A stretch of 64,000 bases of DNA from Nonomuraea sediminis (GCF_018531495.1 NZ_JAHDTI010000001.1:62001-126000), one strand, 5' to 3'; positions 35,196 through 43,694 are shown, counted from the first letter of the stretch. The notes: generated by a model from the letters alone, not told the origin. Numbers and translations are program-made.

Positions 35196-36630
35196 CCGCG
35201 CCCTGGTCGTCCACCTGTACGTGGCCGCGCGGCGGGAGGGCGTCGCGGAGCGGCTCGGCGAGCTGTGGCGGCGGCTCGGCGACGAGCTGGGGCTCACCTG
35301 GTCGATCCCGGAGATCGCGCCGTACGAGCTGCGCCTGGACGCCCGGGGCGGCGGTGAGGCACTGGCGGCCCGCCAGACGAGGTCGCGCGCCGAGGGCGTC
35401 TTCCAGGCGGTCGTGCGGCGCAGGCACGACCTGCTGGTGCTGTCGGTGGCGCTGGCGCCGTCCGGCGGGCAGGACGGCTGGGCGGAGCTGGAGCAGCGGT
35501 GGGCGCGGGTGGCCAGTGACACGGCGGAGTGGGCGCTCGGCGAGGCCCGGCTGCTCACCGGGGTGCTCCCCGAGCCGGAGCGCGGGCTCGTCATGGGCGG
35601 GCACACGGCGGTCTGGGAGGACGCGGGACCCGACGGCGGGTTCCTGCGCAGGATCCACGCGGTGGCCGTCGCGGGCAGGCAGGACGAGTCCGATGCCTGG
35701 CTGTGGTCGCGCGGGGACGAACGGCTGCCGCCGTTCGCGGTGCACCTGTCGCACGCGGCCAAGGTCCGCCACCAGTCGCGGTTACGGGAGGACAGCCCCT
35801 ACGACGAGTTGCTCGAGCGGGCGGAGGAGTTGCTGCGGGCGCGCGCCGCCGCGGGTCCGGCGGATCCGGCCGACGGGCTCGCCGAGCTGCGCCGCCGGCT
35901 CGCCGGGCTGCTGGCGGGGCCCGGCGGGCTGACCCAGATGGCGACGCGGCTGCGGGAGATGGAGCGCACGGCGCGGATCGCGGCTTCGAACATGCGCCTG
36001 ACGGCGGCTGACGTGGCGGAGGGCCCCGGGCTGGTGGCGCGGGACGTGGCGCTGGCCGACTGGCTGGCGGAGCAGCTGTGCGACGACGTGCTCTACCTGG
36101 ACGCGGCCCGGGAGCGGGCACGTGACGGGCTGACCGAGGCGACGATGGCGGCCGAGGAGGCGGTGCAGGACCGGCGCGAGCGGCTGCAGCGCCGCCAGGA
36201 GGCGGCCCAGCGGCGGCGTGAACGGATCGATCTGCTGCAGACGGCCGTGCTGGGGTCGGTGCTGATGGTGCTGGCGGCGATCCAGGCGTTCGGCTACCGG
36301 GTGCCGCTGCCCGCGCCCATCACGCCCGCGGTGATCGGGTTGCTGGGGTCGCTGGCGCTGCTGCTGGCGACGGTGACGCTGTGGTCGGCGCGTGACGAGG
36401 GCCGCCTCGCCGGGGTGGCGCTGCGGGTGTTCGCCGGGCTGGCGGTGGCCTGGGTGGGCTGCTCGGTGGCGGTCCAGCTGCTGTCCGGTACGGCGGCGCC
36501 GCCCTGGCTGACGGTGACGCTCGCCATACCGTCAGCGGCGGCGGGCCGGTACTGGGCGACGGTCTCCTCGCGGTCCTTCTCGTCGCCCGAGCGTTCCCAC
36601 CTTTCCGCCAGTGCGCGCGCCAGGTGGTAG
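35188..36630 (+). CDS. CATRA conflict-system-like membrane protein
   Basis: 480-residue protein. Residues 1-200 form a soluble domain (RALVVHLYVAARREGVAERL; VFQAVVRRRHDLLVLSVALA; AVWEDAGPDGGFLRRIHAVAV), then a helical region, a charged coiled coil at about 310-350 (QDRRERLQRRQEAAQRRRER), and three to four membrane helices after it. This layout fits the family annotated as CATRA CASPASE/TPR repeat-associated protein, recalled from memory. The last 30 codons run antisense to TPR coding sequence, and ATA and TCA codons appear just before, so the tail after about 36510 may be altered by deletion or a frameshift. A TGA in another frame lies at 36509-36511. Confidence 0.6.
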   Translation: MDDRALVVHLYVAARREGVAERLGELWRRLGDELGLTWSIPEIAPYELRLDARGGGEALAARQTRSRAEGVFQAVVRRRHDLLVLSVALAPSGGQDGWAELEQRWARVASDTAEWALGEARLLTGVLPEPERGLVMGGHTAVWEDAGPDGGFLRRIHAVAVAGRQDESDAWLWSRGDERLPPFAVHLSHAAKVRHQSRLREDSPYDELLERAEELLRARAAAGPADPADGLAELRRRLAGLLAGPGGLTQMATRLREMERTARIAASNMRLTAADVAEGPGLVARDVALADWLAEQLCDDVLYLDAARERARDGLTEATMAAEEAVQDRRERLQRRQEAAQRRRERIDLLQTAVLGSVLMVLAAIQAFGYRVPLPAPITPAVIGLLGSLALLLATVTLWSARDEGRLAGVALRVFAGLAVAWVGCSVAVQLLSGTAAPPWLTVTLAIPSAAAGRYWATVSSRSFSSPERSHLSASARARW

Positions 36631-38777
36631 CGCGTCACCGACTGCAGGGGGTCGCCCTCCGCGACGCCTTCCACCGCGTCCCGCTGCAGCCGGATCGCCC
36701 TGTCGAGCTGCCTGCCCTTGCCCGTGAGGGTGTACTGAACGGTCAGCGTCAGGCCGAGCTGGCCGGCGGCCCTCGACCTGGCGGGGTCGCCGGGCGGCAG
36801 CTCCTTGATCGCCTCCTGCAGCAGCGTGATCGCCTCGTCGAGTCGCTCCGTCTCCTCCAGCCGGCGCCGGGTGGCGAACTCCTCCACGGGCGGCTCACCC
36901 GTCGCCCCGTCGAGCAGCCAGCTCATGACCGCCAGGCGCTCCTGGTCCGTCAGCTCGATCTCGTCCGAGCCGAAGGACCGCTGGATCAGGGCGATGGCCA
37001 GCCCGGAGCCCGCCCGGTGGACCACCGCGGTCCCCGGCGGCGCCGTCCGCTTGGCCTCGCGCATGACCTCGACGGCCTCGTCCAGCGCCGCGAGGGTGCC
37101 GACGCCGAGCAGCGCCCTGCCGAGGTTGATCAGAATCAGGTGCCGCTGGAAGTGCTCGCGGGGCGACAGCTCGAGCGCCTCGCGGAACAGGGTGATCGAC
37201 TCGTCGAGCGCGCTGCGCTGCTCGGTCCTGTTGTGGCGCATGAACAGCCCGGTGGCCAGCGAGGACAGCCACGCGCCGCGATGCGGGTGCGCGGGCGGGG
37301 CCAGCGCGACGCACTCGCGCATGACCGCGAGCGAATCGTCCAGGTCGGCGAGGGAGCCGGTCGCCTCATGCCTGCGGAACAGGGCGTTGCCCAGGTTGGC
37401 CAGGTAGAGCGGGCGATACTGGTCGTCCCGCGGGGTGATGGCGACGGCCGCGCGATGCCTGTCGATCGCCTCGTCCAGTTCGGGCAGGCCGCCCCATCTC
37501 TCGTGCGCGCCGAACAGCGCCGAGGCCAGGCCCGTCAACGCCCTGGCCCGCTCCTGCCGCTCCTCCGGGATCTGCTCCAGCGCCCGCCGGTAGACGGCGA
37601 TGGCGTCCTTCAGCACGTCGTCGCCGCCGACCAGGGTGTGCTTCAGCACCAGCCCGTTGCCGAGGTTGGTCAGGTAGAGACCGCGATCCGGGTGGGTGGG
37701 CGGCGCGGCGTCGACGGCCTGCCTCAGCACGTCGACCATCTCGTCGACGCCGTCGAGGTCCTTGGTCCACTCGATGCGCTGGCCGAGCATCCGGCCGAGA
37801 TTGGTGAGCAGCCCCGCCCTGTCCGCTTTCCCCGAGGCGGCGGACAGTGCGTCGCGCATCATGGCGATGGCGCCGTCGACCTCCTCAAGCTTGCCCGACT
37901 GTATGGCCTGGGCCACGACGGCGCTGCCCAGGTCGCTGAGGACGGCGCCGCGCAGCTCGACCCCGGTGTCGCCGCGCTGCTGCATATCTCTCATGACCTG
38001 GCGCAGCATCGCGAGCTGCTCGGCGTCGAAGGGGGGCAGGTCGCCGTACAGCTGCACGCCCGCGATCAGGTGGATCTCCCTGCGCATGGGCTCGGGCACG
38101 CCGGACAGGCCCGCGCGCACGGTCTCGATCGCCCGCCGGAGCTCCTCTTCGACGCCGGGCTCGTCGCGCACCAGCTGGAGGGCGGCCACCAGTTTGGCGA
38201 CGCGGAACAACCGGTAGTGGTCGCCCGCGGTGGTCGCCGCCACGACCGTACGTAACGTGGCCGCGTGTTCGCGCAGGTCGGCGATGTCGCCGTCACGGAT
38301 GTAACGGAGCTTGTAGCCATCCGCCCGGTTGCTGAGGGCGAGGGTGGCGTTCGCGTCGTCGCCCGACAGCATCTCCGCCGCCTGCCCGAGCAGCTCGATC
38401 CCCTCGTCGAGGTGCTCGGAGGGGCCGCCTGCGCGGAAGTCGTTCAGGCGGGCGATGCCCGCGCTGATCCTGACCCGGCCCGCCGCCGGGTGGCTCGGCG
38501 GGGCCGTGCCCAGCGCCCTGCTCAGGAGGGTCAGCGCCTCCTCCAGGTAGGGACGGTGGCCCGTGAGGTCGAAGCTCTGCGACAGCGTGTCGCTCAGGTC
38601 CGCGAGGCGTTCCGGGTACTGCTGATCGTCCTCCGACGTCAGCGCGACGGCTTTGCGCATGGCGGCCGTCGCCTTCTCCATCTCCTTCAGTTCGCCCGTC
38701 TGGCTGAATCTGGCGATGTGCAGCATGGCCGATCGCGTCAGGACGTCGGCTCTGAACCCGCGCAAGTTCATGAGCAC
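36294..38777 (-). CDS. Tetratricopeptide-repeat protein, possibly truncated
   Basis: Up to 827 residues of tandem helical repeats of the kind seen in actinobacterial TPR-CHAT proteins: LYLTNLGNGLVLKH, LYLANLGNALFRRHEATGSL, ALDESITLFREALELSPRE and similar. The GTG at 38777, with GGGAGG 8 nt upstream, gives a start directly in the first repeat. The last clear repeat ends near ERSGDEKDREETVAQYR at about 36545. Beyond that, about 80 codons are antisense to the membrane helices of the convergent gene and look like non-native sequence. A CHAT caspase-like domain, usual at the C-terminus, is not present. The gene is probably a scaffold or sensor, or a truncated effector. Confidence 0.65.
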   Translation of the reverse strand: MLMNLRGFRADVLTRSAMLHIARFSQTGELKEMEKATAAMRKAVALTSEDDQQYPERLADLSDTLSQSFDLTGHRPYLEEALTLLSRALGTAPPSHPAAGRVRISAGIARLNDFRAGGPSEHLDEGIELLGQAAEMLSGDDANATLALSNRADGYKLRYIRDGDIADLREHAATLRTVVAATTAGDHYRLFRVAKLVAALQLVRDEPGVEEELRRAIETVRAGLSGVPEPMRREIHLIAGVQLYGDLPPFDAEQLAMLRQVMRDMQQRGDTGVELRGAVLSDLGSAVVAQAIQSGKLEEVDGAIAMMRDALSAASGKADRAGLLTNLGRMLGQRIEWTKDLDGVDEMVDVLRQAVDAAPPTHPDRGLYLTNLGNGLVLKHTLVGGDDVLKDAIAVYRRALEQIPEERQERARALTGLASALFGAHERWGGLPELDEAIDRHRAAVAITPRDDQYRPLYLANLGNALFRRHEATGSLADLDDSLAVMRECVALAPPAHPHRGAWLSSLATGLFMRHNRTEQRSALDESITLFREALELSPREHFQRHLILINLGRALLGVGTLAALDEAVEVMREAKRTAPPGTAVVHRAGSGLAIALIQRSFGSDEIELTDQERLAVMSWLLDGATGEPPVEEFATRRRLEETERLDEAITLLQEAIKELPPGDPARSRAAGQLGLTLTVQYTLTGKGRQLDRAIRLQRDAVEGVAEGDPLQSVTRYHLARALAERWERSGDEKDREETVAQYRPAAADGMASVTVSQGGAAVPDSSWTATEQPTQATASPANTRSATPARRPSSRADHSVTVASSSASDPSNPITAGVMGAGSGTR

Positions 38778-38817
38778 ATCGTGCGCCTCCCGGCTTGCAG
38801 GACGCCTGAGTACTCCC

Positions 38818-39150
38818 CTACTCGACATAGCCGGGATTGGCGACCTCCAGCTTGGCCCTGACGCTCTGGCGGAGCACGTCGACCAGGGCCGAGTCGTCGA
38901 ATCTGCCATCCCTGATGGCGGCGGCCAGTTCGGCGTCGTCGGCCACGCCCAGCTCCGCCAGCCGTACCCGGTGGTCGCGGGCCTGGCCAGGGCCGAGCTC
39001 GATCTCCCGCTCGACCATGCCGAGCACGTTGATCGCCACGCGGGTGTGGAAGCGGACCCGGCCCTCGACCGCGGGCAGCACGTCGGCGGTGAGGAAGTCG
39101 CGGACCGCGGCGACGAGCTGGGCGGCCGTGGGGACGTCGTGCGGCGACAT
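38818..39150 (-). CDS. DUF6285 protein, LvaB-like
   Basis: 110-residue helical protein with the DUF6285 pattern: LVAAVRDFLTADVLPAVEGR, VRFHTRVAINVLGMVEREIE and a C-terminal LRQSVRAKLEVANPGY. In Pseudomonas the corresponding small protein LvaB assists the kinase LvaA, which phosphorylates 4-hydroxyacyl-CoA. The ATG at 39150 follows AAGGGG at 6 nt. It is divergent from the dehydrogenase gene that would use its product. An ATAAGGG/CCCTTAT inverted repeat overlaps its start codon and ribosome site. Confidence 0.8.
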   Translation of the reverse strand: MSPHDVPTAAQLVAAVRDFLTADVLPAVEGRVRFHTRVAINVLGMVEREIELGPGQARDHRVRLAELGVADDAELAAAIRDGRFDDSALVDVLRQSVRAKLEVANPGYVE

Positions 39151-39164
39151 AAGGGACCCCTTAT
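39149..39164. promoter_or_regulatory. Inverted repeat overlapping the DUF6285 start
   Basis: ATAAGGG-AC-CCCTTAT, perfect over 16 nt, includes the start codon and ribosome site of the leftward DUF6285 gene and lies 38 bp before the rightward dehydrogenase gene. It could be an operator for the nearby TetR protein or a translation-blocking hairpin. Confidence 0.45.
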
Positions 39165-39202
39165 CCGTTGACCGGGCAACGATTTTCCGCTGAGATCCTT
39201 TC

Positions 39203-40384
39203 ATGAGCTTCGCCGTGCCCGACAGCGTCCGCCCGGTCCGGGATGCCGTCTACCAGTTCATGACCGAACGGGTGGAGCCCGCGGAACCGGCCCTGCACGC
39301 CGGCGACGTGGCGACCCTGGACGAGCTGCGGCGGGAGGCCAGGAAGGAGGGCCTGTGGGCGCTCGGCCACCCGAGGGAGCTGGGTGGCGGCGGCCTGCCG
39401 TTCCTCGACTACGTCTACGTCAACGAGGTCCAGGGGCGCAGCGAGTTCGGCCAGATCGCGCTGGGCACGTACACGCTGCAGGACTCGCTGATGCTGCACG
39501 AGAACGCCTCCCCCGAGCAGCGCGAGCGGTACCTGGAGCCGCTGGTGCGCGGCGACATCTCGCCGAGCTTCGCGATGACCGAGCCGGAGATCTCCTCCAG
39601 CGACCCCACCCAGATCAGGACCGCGGCGGTCCTCGACGGGGACGAATGGGTGATCAACGGGCACAAGTGGTTCACCACGGGCGCCTCCCGGGCCGCCTAC
39701 ACCACCGTGATGTGCCGCACCGAACAGGACGCCCCGCCGCACCTGGCGTTCTCGATGATCCTGGTGCCGACCGACACGCCGGGTTACACCATCGTGCGCG
39801 AGACGCCGGTGCTCGGCCTGGACGGCGCGCACTGCGAGGTCCGCTACGAGGACGTGCGGGTGCCCGCCTCGAACCTGCTCGGCGAGCGCGGCCACGGCTT
39901 CGTCATCGCGCAGAAGCGGCTCGGGCCCGGGCGCATCTTCCACTGCATGCGCTGGCTCGGCCAGGCGCAGCGCGCCTTCGACCTGATGTGCCGCCGCCTG
40001 CACGAGCGGACCGCGTTCGGCGAGCCGCTGGCCAGGAAACAGCTCATGCGGCAGCACGTGTTCGACTCCTACACCGAGATCCAGGCCGCTCGGCTGCTCA
40101 CGCTCAACGCCGCCGAGGCGATCGACGCCGGGTCCGAGGCGCGGGTCGAGATCGGGGCGATCAAGGTGGTGGGCGCGCGCATGCTGCACAACGTGATCGA
40201 CCGCGCGATCCAGGTGTACGGCGCGGCGGGCCTGACCCCCGACACGCCGCTCGACCGGATGTACCGGCACGCCCGCGCGGGCCGGATCTACGACGGGCCC
40301 GACGAGGTGCACATCGACTCCGTGGGCCGCCGCGTCCTGGGCGCCTACTCCGCCGGCGGCAACTGGGAGTTCGGCCTGCGATGA
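39203..40384 (+). CDS. Acyl-CoA dehydrogenase, LvaC/ACAD10-11-like
   Basis: 393-residue ACAD flavoprotein with SPSFAMTEPEISSSDPTQIR and KWFTTGASRAAYTTV in the beta domain and a C-terminal YGAAGLTPDTPLDRMYRHAR with ARAGRIYDGPDEVH following. In ACAD10/11 and LvaC, the enzyme works with a phosphotransferase on 4-phosphoacyl-CoA, eliminating phosphate to reach 3-hydroxyacyl-CoA. The direct overlap with a phosphotransferase gene, plus DUF6285 nearby, supports that branch over ordinary beta-oxidation. Confidence 0.85.
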   Translation: MSFAVPDSVRPVRDAVYQFMTERVEPAEPALHAGDVATLDELRREARKEGLWALGHPRELGGGGLPFLDYVYVNEVQGRSEFGQIALGTYTLQDSLMLHENASPEQRERYLEPLVRGDISPSFAMTEPEISSSDPTQIRTAAVLDGDEWVINGHKWFTTGASRAAYTTVMCRTEQDAPPHLAFSMILVPTDTPGYTIVRETPVLGLDGAHCEVRYEDVRVPASNLLGERGHGFVIAQKRLGPGRIFHCMRWLGQAQRAFDLMCRRLHERTAFGEPLARKQLMRQHVFDSYTEIQAARLLTLNAAEAIDAGSEARVEIGAIKVVGARMLHNVIDRAIQVYGAAGLTPDTPLDRMYRHARAGRIYDGPDEVHIDSVGRRVLGAYSAGGNWEFGLR

Positions 40385-41310
40385 CGGTCGAGGAGATCGT
40401 ACGGCAGGCCCTCGGCCCCGCCACCGAGGTCACGTCCAAGGTCCGGCTGCCCGGCGGCGCCTCGCGCGAGACGTGGTCGGTGGACGCTGTCGCGGACGGC
40501 GTCGTCCACGAGCTCGTCCTGCGGCTCGACTCGCCGGGCGCGGCGCTGGAGGCGGGCAGCGGGCTGGCCGCCGAGGCGCGGCTGATGCGGGCGGCGGAGC
40601 AGGCGGGCGTTCCCGTGCCGCGGATCGTGGCGGCGGCCGAGCCGTACATCCTCATGCAGCGCGTGGCCGGGGAGACGATCCCGCGCAAGATCCTGCGCGA
40701 CGAGGCCTACCGGCAGGCCCGGCCGCGGCTGGCGGCGCAGTGCGGGCGGGCGCTGGCCGCGATCCACCGGATGCCGCTGGACGCGGTCGCGCAGGACGCG
40801 CCCCAGGACCCCCTGGCCCAGTGGCGGGACGTGCTGGACGCGCTTGGCGAGCCGCACCCGGTGTTCGAGTGGGCCTTCCGCAGGCTCGCGCGCACCAGGC
40901 CCGCGACGGCCCGGACGACCGTCGTGCACGGCGACTTCCGCAACGGCAACCTCATCGTCGGGCCCGACGGCGTCAGGGCCGTGCTCGACTGGGAGCTCGC
41001 CCACGCGGGAGACCCCATCGAGGACCTCGGCTGGCTGTGCGTGAAGGCCTGGCGCTTCGGCGAGCAGCCGCCCGTGGGCGGGTTCGGCGGCTACGACGAG
41101 CTGGTCGAGGCCTACGAGAAGGCCGGCGGGCAGCCCGTCGACCGCGACGCGCTGCGCTGGTGGGAGACGTTCGGCGTGCTCAAGTGGGGGATCATCTGCG
41201 TCATGCAGACCATGCGGCACCTGCGCGGCGGCGCCCGCTCGGTGGAGCTGGCCGCGATCGGACGGCGCGTGTGCGAGAACGAGTGGGACCTGCTCGGCCT
41301 GCTTGAGTAG
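40381..41310 (+). CDS. Phosphotransferase of APH fold, LvaA-like acyl-CoA kinase
   Basis: 309-residue kinase of the aminoglycoside-phosphotransferase fold. The catalytic Brenner motif is VVHGDFRNGNLIV (HGD and Asn) and the metal Asp is in VRAVLDWELAHAGDP; the N-lobe starts LPGGASRETWSVD. Despite the fold name, the gene neighbours (acyl-CoA dehydrogenase, DUF6285) point to phosphorylation of a hydroxyacyl-CoA rather than antibiotic resistance. Overlaps the dehydrogenase gene by 4 bp. Confidence 0.85.
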   Translation: MTVEEIVRQALGPATEVTSKVRLPGGASRETWSVDAVADGVVHELVLRLDSPGAALEAGSGLAAEARLMRAAEQAGVPVPRIVAAAEPYILMQRVAGETIPRKILRDEAYRQARPRLAAQCGRALAAIHRMPLDAVAQDAPQDPLAQWRDVLDALGEPHPVFEWAFRRLARTRPATARTTVVHGDFRNGNLIVGPDGVRAVLDWELAHAGDPIEDLGWLCVKAWRFGEQPPVGGFGGYDELVEAYEKAGGQPVDRDALRWWETFGVLKWGIICVMQTMRHLRGGARSVELAAIGRRVCENEWDLLGLLE

Positions 41311-41380
41311 GGGGTTACTCCGGCCGCGCGACTTCGACTGGAACGTCAGCGGCACCAACCCATCGGCACCGTCGGCGCGA

Positions 41381-41983
41381 TCATCGCGTTGGTCTGGGTA
41401 CGGCCCGCCGTACGGGATCCATGGCGGCGACGATGACGTCGACCAGGCCCTCGACCACCTCGCCCCGGTCGACCTCGGGGTGGTCGAGCCACCAGTCGCC
41501 GGTCGTCTGGACCATGCCGACGAAGGCGTGGCCGAGCACCTGCGCGCGCACCGGGTCGGGCACCACCCGCTCGGCCGCGAACACCGCGCCCAGCTCCTCG
41601 CCCAGGCTGCGGACCAGGGATGTCATGTGCGAGCGGATCCGGGTGTCCTCGGCGCTGGCCCGGTGGAACAGGAACCGGTACAGGTTCAGGTTGGCGGAGA
41701 TCAGGTCGAGGTAGACCGCGATCGTCAGCCGGGCGCGCACGCGCAGGTCGGCGCCCGGCTCGCTGAAGGCAGGCCGCAGCTGCGCGATGACCGTGCGCAC
41801 GTGGCGGTCGGCCAGCGCCTGGTACAGGCCGCTCTTGTCGCCGAAGTGGCGGTAGAGGATGGGCTTGGTGATGCCCGCCTCGGCCGCGATCGCCGCCATC
41901 GACACCTCTGGCCCGTCGCGCATGATCGCCCGGTCGGCTGCGTCAAGCAGCGACCTGCGACGATCGGGATCGCGTCCGCTCAC
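41381..41983 (-). CDS. TetR-family regulator
   Basis: 200-residue repressor. Helix-turn-helix region VSMAAIAAEAGITKPILYRH and FGDKSGLYQALADRHVRTV; the C-terminal domain contains FVGMVQTTGDWWLDHPEVDR, a segment common in TetR proteins of lipid metabolism. The GTG start overlaps the stop codon of the small membrane protein gene upstream (GTGA). Convergent with the LvaA-like gene, so it may control the LvaABC-like module. Confidence 0.88.
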   Translation of the reverse strand: MSGRDPDRRRSLLDAADRAIMRDGPEVSMAAIAAEAGITKPILYRHFGDKSGLYQALADRHVRTVIAQLRPAFSEPGADLRVRARLTIAVYLDLISANLNLYRFLFHRASAEDTRIRSHMTSLVRSLGEELGAVFAAERVVPDPVRAQVLGHAFVGMVQTTGDWWLDHPEVDRGEVVEGLVDVIVAAMDPVRRAVPRPTR

Positions 41984-42384
41984 CCGCCAAGAATAGTGCG
42001 CAGCCGCCCCGGCAGCAGTGCGGAGAACACCAGTACGAAGCCGATCACCCCGTACAGGCCGCCCACGCCCGCCAGCGTGCCGGCGGGCTCGCCCGGCAGC
42101 GCCCCTACCTGCGGTAACCGGGCGGCCAGGCCCGCGGCGTAGTCGGGCACGAGGGTGAACAGCGCGCCCGCCATGGCCAGCGGCAGCCCGCACGCCAGCG
42201 CGGCCACGGGCGACAGCGACACCACGGTGACGATCGCGGCGGCGCCCGCCAGGCACGCCAGCCCGGCCGTGCCGGGATCGAAGGCCGTGTAGGCCACGCG
42301 CAGGGCTCGGGCGCCCGCCTCGGTCAGGTAGTACACCAGCGGCAGCGCAACCAGGCCGGCGGCGGTTCCGATCAGATGGCGCAC
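41980..42384 (-). CDS. Four-helix membrane protein, function unknown
   Basis: 134-residue hydrophobic protein with four predicted helices: LIGTAAGLVALPLVYYL, AGLACLAGAAAIVTVVSLSP, ACGLPLAMAGALFTLVPDY and VGGLYGVIGFVLVFSALLPG. No catalytic motif seen and no family recognised. The GTG at 42384 is preceded by GGGGGA. Translationally coupled to the TetR gene downstream and divergent from the methyltransferase gene at 42418. Confidence 0.7.
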   Translation of the reverse strand: MRHLIGTAAGLVALPLVYYLTEAGARALRVAYTAFDPGTAGLACLAGAAAIVTVVSLSPVAALACGLPLAMAGALFTLVPDYAAGLAARLPQVGALPGEPAGTLAGVGGLYGVIGFVLVFSALLPGRLRTILGG

Positions 42385-42417
42385 CCCGTCATCATCCCCC
42401 GGAGTTACCGTCGAGGC

Positions 42418-43089
42418 ATGACGATCACACCGAACAGCGGCACAGGACCGGGATCCATCACCCCCGACGGCTCCCCCGTCGAGTTCTACACGCTGCTCAA
42501 GCCGGAGGGCGAGGCCGAGCTGATCGCCCAGGTGGTGCCGATCGGCGGCACCGTCCTGGAGATCGGCGCGGGAGTCGGCCGCGTCACCCACCGGCTGGTG
42601 GAACTGGGCTTCGAGGTGGTCGCCGTGGACGAGTCCGCCGAGATGCTGGCGCACATCCAAGGCGCGCGGACCGTGCACGCCCGCGCCCAGGACCTGCGGC
42701 TCGATCGCCGCTTCGACGCGGTCACGCTGGCCTCCCAGCTGGTCAACACCGACGCGGCCGGCGACCTGCTGGCCGCCGCCGCGCGCCATCTCAAGCCGGG
42801 CGGCGCGCTGCTGATCCAGTGGATGCCCGCGGAGCGGCACGACGCGTGGCGGCCGGGCCAGGGCCGCACCAAGGACGGCCTCACGATCGAACTGGCCGAC
42901 GTGCGGGAGGTCTCGCCGGGGCTCTTCCACGCCACCATGCGTTACCGGCACGGCGAGGACGAGTGGACCCAGTCGTTCTCCTCCAGGCGGCTCACCGACG
43001 AGCAGCTCGAGGCGGAGCTGGCCGAGGCCGGGCTGCGGCTGGTGCGCTTCCTCAACGAGGAGCGCACCTGGGTACTGGCCGTACTGTAG
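42418..43089 (+). CDS. Class I SAM-dependent methyltransferase
   Basis: 223-residue Rossmann-fold methyltransferase. Motif I VLEIGAGVGRVTHRL binds SAM, followed by the acidic loop VVAVDESAEML and motif IV-like FDAVTLASQLVNT. The substrate is unknown. The ATG at 42418 was chosen over an upstream in-frame ATG at 42376 because it lies just before the first strands and avoids the divergent gene's start. Followed 7 bp later by a thioesterase gene. Confidence 0.85.
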   Translation: MTITPNSGTGPGSITPDGSPVEFYTLLKPEGEAELIAQVVPIGGTVLEIGAGVGRVTHRLVELGFEVVAVDESAEMLAHIQGARTVHARAQDLRLDRRFDAVTLASQLVNTDAAGDLLAAAARHLKPGGALLIQWMPAERHDAWRPGQGRTKDGLTIELADVREVSPGLFHATMRYRHGEDEWTQSFSSRRLTDEQLEAELAEAGLRLVRFLNEERTWVLAVL

Positions 43090-43096
43090 GCGTGTG

Positions 43097-43525
43097 ATGG
43101 CCGGTATCGACTTCTTGCTCGGGATCCAGGACGGCACGGTGCCGCTGTCCAACCACATGCGCCACCTCGGGTTGCGGCTCAGCCTCGTCACGCCTGGCCG
43201 GGTGGAGCTCACCTGGGAGCCGGGCCCCGCCCTGCTCAACCGCTCCGGCGTCGTCCACGGCGGCTACATCGCCGGGGCGCTGGACGACGCCTGCAGCATG
43301 GCCGGTGGCAGCGCCGCCGACCGGCCCACGCTGCACCTGACGATGAACCTCAACGTCGACTACATCCGCCCGCTGCGCCCCGGCACGATCTACACGGTCA
43401 CGGGGACTCTCACCCACCGCGGCAACACCCGCCTCCTGGCCCACGCCACGATCACCTCCCCCGACACCACCCTCCACGCCCAAGCCACCGCATCTCTTAC
43501 TCCGAGCCGCTCTCCTGCTGTTTAG
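43097..43525 (+). CDS. PaaI-family hotdog thioesterase
   Basis: 142-residue hotdog-fold protein. The PaaI signature NRSGVVHGGYIAGALDDACS contains the His-Gly-Gly and Asp residues of the active site, with LNVDYIRPLRPGTIYTVTGT in the following strands. Cleaves acyl-CoA thioesters, perhaps aromatic. AGG lies 6 nt before the ATG; a GTG directly upstream is possible. Likely co-transcribed with the methyltransferase. Confidence 0.85.
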   Translation: MAGIDFLLGIQDGTVPLSNHMRHLGLRLSLVTPGRVELTWEPGPALLNRSGVVHGGYIAGALDDACSMAGGSAADRPTLHLTMNLNVDYIRPLRPGTIYTVTGTLTHRGNTRLLAHATITSPDTTLHAQATASLTPSRSPAV

Positions 43526-43602
43526 GTTTCCTGCTCTTGTACGGCGGGCCGGCTCTCTGGAGTCTCCTGTACGGCGAGCCGACCCGGCGCCTGGGCGGAC
43601 CC

Positions 43603-43694
43603 GGCGGGCTTCCACGACGGGGACGGCGGCACGTGATGCGGCGGGCTTCCACGACGGGCGCGCGTTCGCGGGCGCGGCGGGCTTTCGCACCGGG
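43603..43694. repeat. Degenerate 37-bp tandem repeat in a 260-bp gap
   Basis: GGCGGGCTTCCACGACGGG occurs at 43603-43621 and 43640-43658, with a weaker third copy starting at 43676, a period of 36-37 bp. The gap 43526-43786 also has two TGTACGGCG(A/G)GCC motifs (43540 and 43568 areas). No gene was recognised in it. Confidence 0.6.

Noticed and set aside
33141..35762. 873-codon open frame on the minus strand
   Set aside because: Antisense shadow of the second MctP cassette and CATRA-like genes; rich in His, Arg and Gln as expected from high-GC reverse reading.
36624..38255. Long open frame on the plus strand across the TPR gene
   Set aside because: It is antisense to clear TPR repeats and its translation is compositionally biased with no recognisable domain.
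40381..41310. Aminoglycoside resistance gene
   Set aside because: Fold matches, but overlap with an acyl-CoA dehydrogenase gene and a neighbouring DUF6285 gene indicate a hydroxyacyl-CoA kinase.
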